Shown here: positions 1-5,246 of the stretch, in pieces | Position numbering within the stretch: position 1 is the first letter of the stretch | Layout: each line of letters starts with the position of its first letter | Source of the DNA: an uncultured Eubacteriales bacterium | Lineage (GTDB): Bacteria > Bacillota > Clostridia > Lachnospirales > Anaerotignaceae | Length of the DNA stretch: 6,663 bases | Assembly (NCBI GenBank): GCA_959604475.1 | Contig: CAUHBX010000052.1 | Location: forward strand, 1 to 6,663 | Direction of reading: 5' to 3' | Notes under the pieces: model-generated | Databases searched by the model: none | What the model was told of the DNA's origin: nothing | The model's input: only the letters and a program-made list of their open reading frames with translations | Position numbers and translations under genes: made by a program

Positions 1-276
1 ACCGCATTTTTTCATGTCTTCTATTGTCTGCGGTATAAGCGAGGCTCTGAGGGATACGACACAGCAGTCAACCTCTCTGCCTATAGCCTCAAGGGATTTG
101 TAGCATTTTATCCCCATTACCTCTTCTTTTTTAGGATGTACGGGATAAATTTCCCCTTTGTAGCCCAAATTAAGAAGATTTTTAAGCGTTGCGCCGCCCG
201 GATTTGTTTCCGAACACCCAAGTATTGCAATTGTTTTAGGGCTTAATAAGTATTTTATATTGTCGATAGCATTCAT
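1..276 (-). CDS. CoA-binding domain protein, probable NDP-forming acyl-CoA synthetase (N-terminal part, cut by window edge)
   Basis: The first 92 residues are visible; the gene continues past the left edge. The start MNAIDNIKYLLSPKTIAILG, then GCSETNPGG (20-28), LKNLLNLGYKGEIYPVHPK (31-49), EEVMGIKCYKSLEAI (51-65) and VDCCVVSLRASLIP (69-82), follows the Rossmann-type CoA-binding domain at the N-terminus of ADP/NDP-forming acetyl- or acyl-CoA synthetases: a glycine-rich turn after the first strand, then the 'G-I-YPV-P' and 'G-KCY-S' blocks. Full-length members normally add succinyl-CoA-synthetase-like and ATP-grasp domains and convert acyl-CoA plus ADP and phosphate to free acid, CoA and ATP. 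Whether those domains are present cannot be seen; a stand-alone CoA-binding protein is the alternative. The ATG is supported by GGGAGG at 287-292, 10 bases upstream. It starts 24 bases after the second permease gene, so it probably belongs to the same transcript. Confidence 0.8.
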   Translation of the reverse strand, partial: MNAIDNIKYLLSPKTIAILGCSETNPGGATLKNLLNLGYKGEIYPVHPKKEEVMGIKCYKSLEAIGREVDCCVVSLRASLIPQTIEDMKKCG

Positions 277-300
277 AGATTATCTGCCTCCCGTAAAATA

Positions 301-1185
301 TCAGAATTTTCCTCGTTCATAAATTTTGCCCATAGCCGCAGGCTTCTTGACATTGCCCACACCTATAAGCGCTATAAGCGTGAACAGGTAAGGAAGCATA
401 AGAAGAAGCTGTCCGGGAATATTGAATACAGTCTGTGCCCTCATCTGGAACGCGTCCAAAAAACCCAGAACAAAGGTTGTAAGAATTGTTCCTATAACTC
501 CGTAACCGCCGAAAATAACAGCCGAATAGGATAGGAAGCCCTTTGATGAGGTCATAAGCTTAGCAAAGGAACCTGTCTGTCCTATGGCAAGCTCCGAACC
601 TGCAAGGCCTCCTAAAGCCCCAGCAATAATCATAGCCATAAGCTGGTATCTTCCTACAGATATTCCTACCGAGTCGGCCGCCGCGGGATTTTCACCAACC
701 GAGCGCATTCTGAGTCCAAAGTTTGTCCTTCCCATTCCATACCAGACAAGTGCGCAAAGCATAAGCACAACAATTATATTATAGGACTGCAGTCCTAAAG
801 GCCCCATTGTAAATGAAGGGAATTTTGCAACTGCAGGAGAAATTCCGGAGGTGTTCCATACGGTACCCAGCAAAACGGTGGTCGCACCCTGGGCTACAAA
901 GTTAAGACCGAGTCCGCACACGGTATGATTTGCCTTACATATTATTATGAAAAAGGACATTACAAGTCCGTATATCATGCCAAACATAAGCGCCGCTATC
1001 TGTCCGACCAATGGGTTTCCGGTGACGTATGTAAAATAGACCGAAATGAACGCGCCAAAGAGCATATTGCCCTCCATGCCCATATTAACAACTCCGGCTT
1101 TTGAGGTTACGAGAACGCCTAAAGCTGCGAAAAGCAGAGGAGTCATCATTCTAAGCGAACTTGATAATAAAGTCGATATTGCCAT
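301..1185 (-). CDS. BMP-family ABC transporter permease, second subunit (NupC/YufQ-like)
   Basis: This 294-residue integral membrane protein belongs to the branched-chain/ribose-type permease family (BPD_transp_2), in the subgroup that works with BMP receptors. Visible family blocks are TSKAGVVNMGMEGNMLFGAF (27-46), GLGLNFVAQG (91-100) and the cytoplasmic ATPase-contact loop RSVGENPAAADSVGISVGRY (161-180), followed by AGALGGLAGSELAIG (188-202) and FGGYGVIGTILTTFVLGFLDAFQMRAQ (225-251). Hydrophobic stretches fill most of the chain, with a short basic tail (VKKPAAMGKIYERGKF). The ATG directly follows the stop of the first permease gene (TAAATG, no gap), and its AGGAGG (1194-1199) lies inside that gene's end, so translation is probably coupled. 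It should pair with the other permease to form the channel. The usual substrates of this family are nucleosides; the actual substrate here is unknown. Confidence 0.93.
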   Translation of the reverse strand: MAISTLLSSSLRMMTPLLFAALGVLVTSKAGVVNMGMEGNMLFGAFISVYFTYVTGNPLVGQIAALMFGMIYGLVMSFFIIICKANHTVCGLGLNFVAQGATTVLLGTVWNTSGISPAVAKFPSFTMGPLGLQSYNIIVVLMLCALVWYGMGRTNFGLRMRSVGENPAAADSVGISVGRYQLMAMIIAGALGGLAGSELAIGQTGSFAKLMTSSKGFLSYSAVIFGGYGVIGTILTTFVLGFLDAFQMRAQTVFNIPGQLLLMLPYLFTLIALIGVGNVKKPAAMGKIYERGKF

Positions 1186-2253
1186 TTACGCTTCCTCCTT
1201 TGCCGCTTCTTTTGGAGCAAATCTCTTTTTGAAGAAGTCAATAATAATCTGAATAAGATGGGGTGAAACAAGAAGAATGATAATAACTCCGTAAAGGGCG
1301 ATTGAAAAGAATACAGATATATTCGTTTTTCTGTCCAGTGCCGCCGAACCTACCCTTATTACAGAAATGATAAATGACGTGAGTATAACAACAATGGGGT
1401 TTCCCTTTGCCATATAACAAATAGCAACTCCATCCCATCCGTAGTTATCAAAGTATCCGTCCAAATATGCGTATTTTCCGCCGAGGACCTCAAGAGTTCC
1501 GCCGACGCCTGCCAGAGCACCGCCTATAACCATGCCAAGCAGAGAAAGCGTCCTTATATTAATTCCCTGATATTTTGATGTAAGGGGGCTTAATCCGGCG
1601 CTTTTAAGCTCCAGTCCCTTATTGGTTTTTTCAAGGAAAAACTGCATAAGGAAACAAATACCAAGCGCTACGAAAAGCCCAAGCGCCCACTGCTGTCCCT
1701 GAACAGGCCTTGCCAAAACGGCTGAGTCTAAAATGTCTGCTGTCTGGGGCATGTTGTTGGATGCTCTCAGAGGATACATTGTAAGATATTTAATGATATA
1801 CATAATAACGTAGTTAAGCATGATAGAAGTTACAACCTCTCCCGAGCCAAACTTAACCTTAAGAAATGCCGGAATAAGCGCCGCAATTCCGCCGCCTATC
1901 GCCGCGGCTATCATACATACTATAGGATGAATAATGCCCGGCAGCGGCACATATGCGCCAACAAGCGCACCAATAAGTGCACCGACTGCAATCTGACCTT
2001 CTCCGCCCATATTTAACATTCCTGTTTTAAGGGGGATAGCAACCGCAAGTCCCGTCAGCATAAGCGGGGTCATACGCCTAAGCACCTGGTCAAAACCGTC
2101 TATAGCCTTGGAGAAAATAACTATATACGCCTCAATCGGCGACTGTCCTAAAAAGGCGAGGAAAATTCCGCCTATTATAAGGGCTATAAGGAATGCCGCC
2201 ACAATTCTTCCGGCGTCGCCTATAAACTTTTTAAACTTCATATTATCTTTCAT
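1186..2253 (-). CDS. BMP-family ABC transporter permease, first subunit (NupB/YufP-like)
   Basis: This 355-residue membrane protein is the larger permease of the BMP-type importer. An N-terminal hydrophobic segment (about 17-36) precedes the family block LKTGMLNMGGEGQIAVGAL (75-93), then GSGEVVTSIMLNYVIMYI (136-153), the ATPase-contact loop AGLSPLTSKYQGINIRTL (219-236), and GGALAGVGGTLEVLGG (244-259) and NYGWDGVAICYMAKGNPI (270-287). The C-terminus is charged (KKRFAPKEAAKEEA) and probably cytoplasmic. The start is ATG at 2251-2253; it overlaps the ATPase gene stop in an ATGA junction and has a GGAGG site 8-10 bases upstream. A second in-frame ATG at codon 5 is possible but less well placed. 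Length, motifs and position between the ATPase gene and the smaller permease gene match the standard order of nucleoside importers in Firmicutes. Confidence 0.93.
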   Translation of the reverse strand: MKDNMKFKKFIGDAGRIVAAFLIALIIGGIFLAFLGQSPIEAYIVIFSKAIDGFDQVLRRMTPLMLTGLAVAIPLKTGMLNMGGEGQIAVGALIGALVGAYVPLPGIIHPIVCMIAAAIGGGIAALIPAFLKVKFGSGEVVTSIMLNYVIMYIIKYLTMYPLRASNNMPQTADILDSAVLARPVQGQQWALGLFVALGICFLMQFFLEKTNKGLELKSAGLSPLTSKYQGINIRTLSLLGMVIGGALAGVGGTLEVLGGKYAYLDGYFDNYGWDGVAICYMAKGNPIVVILTSFIISVIRVGSAALDRKTNISVFFSIALYGVIIILLVSPHLIQIIIDFFKKRFAPKEAAKEEA

Positions 2254-3791
2254 ATGGCGTCCCTCCTTTCCTCAGCTTTTTCTCCGCCCATATACAGGCC
2301 TATTTCTTCGACTGTGAACTGGTTTCTGGGCTTAAAGGCAACAATTTCCCCTTCAGACAATACCGCTATATAGTCGCTGAGCTCCATTATCTCATCCAAA
2401 TCACTGGAAATAAGAAGTACTGCCTTCCCTTCCTCACGAAATCTTAAGAGGGTTCTGTGGGTAAACTCTATTGCGCCTATGTCAAGGCCCCTTATAGGCT
2501 GTGACGCGACGATTGTTTTAAGTCCCGGCCTGCTCAGTTCTCTGGCGAGTACTATTTTCTGCTGGTTTCCTCCCGAAACAAAACGGCAGATAACATCCCT
2601 TTTAGGCGGACGCACGTCAAATTCCTTTATAAGCTCATCGGCATAGGCATTAACATCACGCTTTTTAAATATGCCCTTATTGACAAACTCCTTGTCCTTT
2701 CTTCGTCCAATAATAATATTGTCCTTAATAGAAAGGTCCAGCACCAAGCCTTGTTCCCTTCTGTCCTCGGGAATAATCCCGATTCCCTGTTCTTTCATAG
2801 CGGCATGGGAATTGTCCTTGATTTCCTTGCCGTCAATTATTATAGAGCCGCTTTTAATCTGCTTTATGCCTGCCATTACCTCTACAAGCTCAGTCTGTCC
2901 GTTGCCGTCTATTCCGGCAATTCCGACAACCCTTGACGGATAAAGCTCCAGATTGAAATTATTAAGAGGGCATCTTTCTCCCTGCTTTTTTGTAGAAACG
3001 TCTACAAATTTGATAAGCGGTGCATCATGCTCCTCCTTGAAATCCACACAAACGCTGTTTAGCCTTCTGCCTACCATAGTTTCCGCAAGCTCGTTAATGT
3101 TTGTCTGGGCAGTATTGACTACCGCCACTTTTTCGCCAAGCCTCATAACTGTAATTCTGTCAGTAACGTCCATAACCTCCTGAAGCTTATGTGCGATTAA
3201 AATTACCGATATCCCCTTTTCCTTCAGGGATTTTAAAAGTGAAAAAAGTTCTGAAACCTCCTGCGGGGTTAGTATTGTTGTCGGCTCGTCAAGTATTATT
3301 ACCCTTCCGCCTCTATATAGTGCCTTAAGTATTTCTATCTTCTGCTTTTCCCCAAGCGAAAGCGAAGCTACAGTATCGGAGGGGTTAAGGCGTATGTCAA
3401 ATTCCTCGCAGAGGTCCGCAACCAGCTGCTCAGCCTTCTTTTTGTTAAATACAAATTTTCCTACAACCTTCTCCTTGCCCAGAATTATATTTTCTGCAAC
3501 CGTGAAGGCGTCTACAAGCATAAACTGCTGCGGAACCATTGAAATACCGAGATTAATCATATCCATAGGCGAATATTTATGCGGCATTTTTTTGCCGTCC
3601 ACCGTTATTTCGCCCTTGTCCCTCGCATACAGGCCGTAAAGAATTTTCATAAGGGTTGACTTTCCGGCTCCGTTTTCCCCCAGCAGCGCCATTATCTCTC
3701 CCTCTTTAACCGAAAAGTCTACGTTTTTATTGGCCATGAGGTCTCCGAAGGATATGCAGATATTTTTCATTTCAATAATGTTATTTTCCAC
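2250..3791 (-). CDS. BMP-family ABC transporter ATP-binding protein, two ABC domains (NupA/YufO-like)
   Basis: This 513-residue protein carries two fused nucleotide-binding domains and powers the importer at the inner membrane face. Domain 1 is complete: Walker A GENGAGKST (38-46), Q-loop in VPQQF (86-90), signature LSLGEKQ (144-150), Walker B VIILDEP (164-170) and H-loop His201. Domain 2 is degenerate: the Walker A position reads GIDGNGQT (293-300), with Gln in place of the catalytic Lys; the signature SGGNQQK (406-412) is intact; the Walker B region reads ASQPIRGLD (429-437), lacking the Asp-Glu pair; and the H-loop His is replaced by Ser (ISSDLDE, 461-467). This asymmetry is normal for sugar and nucleoside double-domain ATPases, so it is not evidence of decay. 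The start is GTG, with AAGGAGG 8 bases upstream; the first ATG (codon 8) would leave that site too far away. Confidence 0.95.
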   Translation of the reverse strand: MENNIIEMKNICISFGDLMANKNVDFSVKEGEIMALLGENGAGKSTLMKILYGLYARDKGEITVDGKKMPHKYSPMDMINLGISMVPQQFMLVDAFTVAENIILGKEKVVGKFVFNKKKAEQLVADLCEEFDIRLNPSDTVASLSLGEKQKIEILKALYRGGRVIILDEPTTILTPQEVSELFSLLKSLKEKGISVILIAHKLQEVMDVTDRITVMRLGEKVAVVNTAQTNINELAETMVGRRLNSVCVDFKEEHDAPLIKFVDVSTKKQGERCPLNNFNLELYPSRVVGIAGIDGNGQTELVEVMAGIKQIKSGSIIIDGKEIKDNSHAAMKEQGIGIIPEDRREQGLVLDLSIKDNIIIGRRKDKEFVNKGIFKKRDVNAYADELIKEFDVRPPKRDVICRFVSGGNQQKIVLARELSRPGLKTIVASQPIRGLDIGAIEFTHRTLLRFREEGKAVLLISSDLDEIMELSDYIAVLSEGEIVAFKPRNQFTVEEIGLYMGGEKAEERRDAI

Positions 3792-3799
3792 CTGTCTGG

Positions 3800-3806
3800 C
3801 CTCCTT
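3800..3806 (-). promoter_or_regulatory. Ribosome binding site fixing the GTG start of the ATPase gene
   Basis: AAGGAGG lies 8 bases before the GTG at 3789-3791. The next start, an ATG at codon 8, would sit about 29 bases away, so the GTG is preferred. The site directly follows the U-rich tail of the hairpin at 3807-3842, so folding upstream of it could affect access of the ribosome. Confidence 0.8.
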
Positions 3807-3842
3807 AAAACAAATGTCATAGAGGTTGAACCCCTATGACAT
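3807..3842 (-). terminator. Intercistronic hairpin with U-tract between receptor and ATPase genes (leaky terminator or mRNA end protector)
   Basis: In the leftward transcript, arms ATGTCATAGGGG (3842-3831) and CCTCTATGACAT (3825-3814) pair over 12 positions around a 5-base loop. One of these is a G-U pair that exists only in leftward RNA; on the other strand it would be an A-C mismatch. The stem is followed by a U-rich stretch (TTGTTTT, 3813-3807). It begins 19 bases after the receptor stop codon. Such a structure between a binding-protein gene and its transporter genes usually lets the receptor be made in excess over the membrane parts, by partial termination or by protecting the upstream mRNA. 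Which of the two applies cannot be told from sequence. Confidence 0.75.
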
Positions 3843-3861
3843 CTGTGTGATCTCATATTTA

Positions 3862-4977
3862 TCAGCCTTCGTATACCGCTGTGAATGTTTCAACGTCTTC
3901 CCATGTTGAAGGAGGTGTTATTTCTCCGGCTTTCAATTTTTCTTTTATTGCTTCCATAGCAGCCGATACTTCGTCAGGAACCTCAAGCCCGTCCTGATAT
4001 ACAAAGTCGATACCGCCGTTTGCGTATCCGTTTTCCTCAGCTGTTCCCCATGCCAGCTCTCCTGTTTCAACAAACTGCGTAAGCACACGAAGAATAACGT
4101 CGCTGTTGCATTTTATTGAAGAAGCAACTACATGTGTAGGGTCTAAGTTGTTCTGGTTTCCGTCATAACCAACAAAGAAACCGTCTCTTTCCTTGGCAGC
4201 CTCAAGTATTCCGTTGCATCCGCCGCCTGCGTTATGGAAAATAAAGTGCGCTCCCTGGTCGTACATTGAAAGTGCAAGCTCTTTATTCTTAGCCTGGTCC
4301 TTCCAGTCGCCTACTATTGCGTATAAATACTCGTTCTCGGGGTCAATATATTTAATGCCAGCCGCTGCACCTGTAATAGCAGAAACAGTTGAAGGATACT
4401 CTCCTCCGATTATAAGTCCAAATTTATTACCAGGTTCCCAAGTTTTTGTTTCACCGTTAATAGTAAGCTGTCCGTAAGGCTCCATCAGTGCTATAAAGCA
4501 GCCTGCCATGAAACCGATTTCGTCCTTTGAGAACCACTCTGTAATAACATTCTCATGCTCTGCCTCAATATCGTATACAAGATATTTCTGGTCAGGATAG
4601 TTTGGCTGTTCTGACTGAACAGGTTCAAGTGACTCGTTGCCAAGCGTAACAATGAGGTCATATTCGCCTGATTCTGAATACTCAATTATAAGAGCTTCAA
4701 GGTCCTGTGTTGTCATAGGCTCCGAATAATCAAATTCAAAACCCAATACTTCAGACGCATTTTTAACTCCGTTATAACCCTCGTCACCGATTGAGCTGTC
4801 GCCGAGTCCTCCGACTGTTGTAATCAGACCGATTTTGATGTCAGATTTTGCTCCGCTTTCTTCTGTCTGTTCCTTGTCCGCAGGCTCCTCCTTTGTAGAG
4901 CTGGAACATGCAGCCACTGAAAGTACCATTGTTGCAGATAGTGCCATTGCAAGCAGTTTCTTTAAATTCCTTTTCAT
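3862..4977 (-). CDS. BMP-family lipoprotein, substrate-binding subunit of ABC importer
   Basis: This 371-residue extracellular receptor is lipid-anchored. The signal peptide MKRNLKKLLAMALSATMVLS ends in the lipobox VAAC with Cys24, followed by a Ser/Glu/Lys-rich linker (25-44). The Bmp/PnrA-type fold is shown by IGLITTVGGLGDSSIGDEGYNG (49-70), YDLIVTLGNES (106-116), DEIGFMAGCFIALM (152-165), VGDWKDQAKNKELALSMYDQGAHFIFHNAGGGCNGILEAA (222-261) and FFVGYDGNQNNLDPTHVVASSIK (267-289). These receptors normally bind purine or other nucleosides. Here the usual 'SFN' of the first block is SIGD, and the usual 'GVDSDQ' is GYDGNQ, so specificity may differ. The open frame extends 14 codons upstream to a GTG, but the ATG at 4975-4977 is preferred: the lysine-rich signal peptide starts there, with GGGAGG 5 bases before it. 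It is the first gene of the transporter unit. Confidence 0.94.
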   Translation of the reverse strand: MKRNLKKLLAMALSATMVLSVAACSSSTKEEPADKEQTEESGAKSDIKIGLITTVGGLGDSSIGDEGYNGVKNASEVLGFEFDYSEPMTTQDLEALIIEYSESGEYDLIVTLGNESLEPVQSEQPNYPDQKYLVYDIEAEHENVITEWFSKDEIGFMAGCFIALMEPYGQLTINGETKTWEPGNKFGLIIGGEYPSTVSAITGAAAGIKYIDPENEYLYAIVGDWKDQAKNKELALSMYDQGAHFIFHNAGGGCNGILEAAKERDGFFVGYDGNQNNLDPTHVVASSIKCNSDVILRVLTQFVETGELAWGTAEENGYANGGIDFVYQDGLEVPDEVSAAMEAIKEKLKAGEITPPSTWEDVETFTAVYEG

Positions 4978-4982
4978 TTTAT

Positions 4983-4988
4983 CCTCCC
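4983..4988 (-). promoter_or_regulatory. Ribosome binding site deciding the receptor start
   Basis: GGGAGG (within GAAAGGGAGGATAAAATG) stands 5 bases before the ATG at 4975-4977. This choice shortens the open frame by 14 codons relative to the GTG at 5017-5019 and places the signal peptide at the N-terminus, as a lipoprotein requires. Confidence 0.8.
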
Positions 4989-5043
4989 TTTCTATATCCT
5001 CATTGCGCCCCTTTGACACAATAATTAACGGTGTCTAACCTGC

Positions 5044-5074
5044 AAAAAACGCCGTTACTTAAAAGCAACGACGT
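5044..5074 (-). terminator. Intrinsic terminator in the importer leader (attenuator)
   Basis: In leftward RNA, ACGTCGTTGC (5074-5065) pairs with GTAACGGCGT (5058-5049) over 10 positions around the loop TTTTAA and runs straight into six U residues (5049-5044). Two of the pairs are G-U, valid only in the leftward transcript, which argues that this RNA is the functional form. It lies about 82 bases after the predicted transcription start and 66 bases before the receptor ATG, so it would stop transcription before the importer genes unless something prevents its folding. The alternative is that it is the end signal of the dehydratase transcript, 170 bases past that gene. Confidence 0.75.
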
Positions 5075-5096
5075 CATTGTCATCTAACCGACTCAT
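5055..5096 (-). CDS. Possible leader peptide ORF (13 codons) overlapping the attenuator
   Basis: ATG at 5094-5096 opens the frame MSRLDDNDVVAFK, which stops at TAA (5055-5057) inside the 3' arm of the terminator hairpin. A ribosome translating it would cover the 5' arm and loop and could block terminator folding. Support is weak: the only ribosome site, AAAGGG (5099-5104), is just 2-3 bases from the ATG, and the peptide has no run of a single regulatory amino acid, unlike classical amino-acid attenuators. It may be chance. Confidence 0.2.
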   Translation of the reverse strand: MSRLDDNDVVAFK

Positions 5097-5099
5097 AGC

Positions 5100-5154
5100 C
5101 CTTTATAAAAATGCGTAATATTTTATTATATCACAAATTACTCATTTATAAAAG
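5100..5154 (-). ncRNA. Predicted structured 5' leader hairpin of the importer mRNA (candidate aptamer or protein-binding element)
   Basis: Starting at the predicted +1, the leftward RNA can form an interrupted stem. CUUUUAU (5154-5148) pairs with AUAAAGG (5106-5100), AAAUG (5147-5143) with CAUUU (5113-5109), and GUAAU (5141-5137) with AUUAC (5119-5115). A single A-G mismatch (5142/5114) and a UU bulge (5108-5107) interrupt it, and it closes on a 17-base AU-rich loop. That is 17 base pairs ahead of the terminator at 5044-5074. The region is AT-rich, so some pairing is expected by chance. I see no purine-riboswitch core, T-box motif or other aptamer consensus that I know. Confidence 0.4.
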
Positions 5155-5162
5155 TTACAAAT

Positions 5163-5191
5163 ATTATATTTTACATAAATATTTTTGTCAA
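5163..5191 (-). promoter_or_regulatory. Consensus sigma-A type promoter of the importer operon
   Basis: TTGACA (5191-5186), a 17-base AT-rich spacer and TATAAT (5168-5163) match the housekeeping consensus at all 12 box positions. Transcription would start near 5155-5157, giving a leader of about 178 bases before the receptor ATG. A second candidate, the extended -10 TGATATAAT at 5133-5125, lies inside the leader with only a poor -35 (TTTTAT). Confidence 0.8.
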
Positions 5192-5246
5192 TACAAAATC
5201 CCTTATTTATCGGCACAAAATATTGTTTTGGTTTAATAAAAAATTT

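Noticed and set aside
2671..2943. 90-codon plus-strand open frame
   Set aside because: It is antisense to the well-conserved ATPase gene; its composition follows from codon use on the true coding strand.
2963..3150. Degenerate second ATPase domain read as gene decay
   Set aside because: Loss of Walker A Lys and Walker B acidic residues in domain 2 is usual in this double-domain ATPase family, and the reading frame is intact.
4978..5019. Fourteen-codon N-terminal extension of the receptor from a GTG
   Set aside because: It would put charged residues before the signal peptide and lacks a good ribosome site, whereas GGGAGG stands 5 bases before the internal ATG.
5066..5079. Dyad CAACGACGTCATTG as a DNA operator
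   Set aside because: The symmetry overlaps the 5' arm of the terminator and is more simply explained by that stem; no second copy is seen in the window.
4978..5155. Purine riboswitch in the importer leader
   Set aside because: Expected because of the nucleoside-type importer, but the conserved three-way junction sequences of that class are not visible.
5149..5156. Copy of the dehydratase operator at the importer start point
   Set aside because: Only AACTTTTA is shared and the other half of the dyad is missing, so it is not a credible full site in AT-rich DNA.
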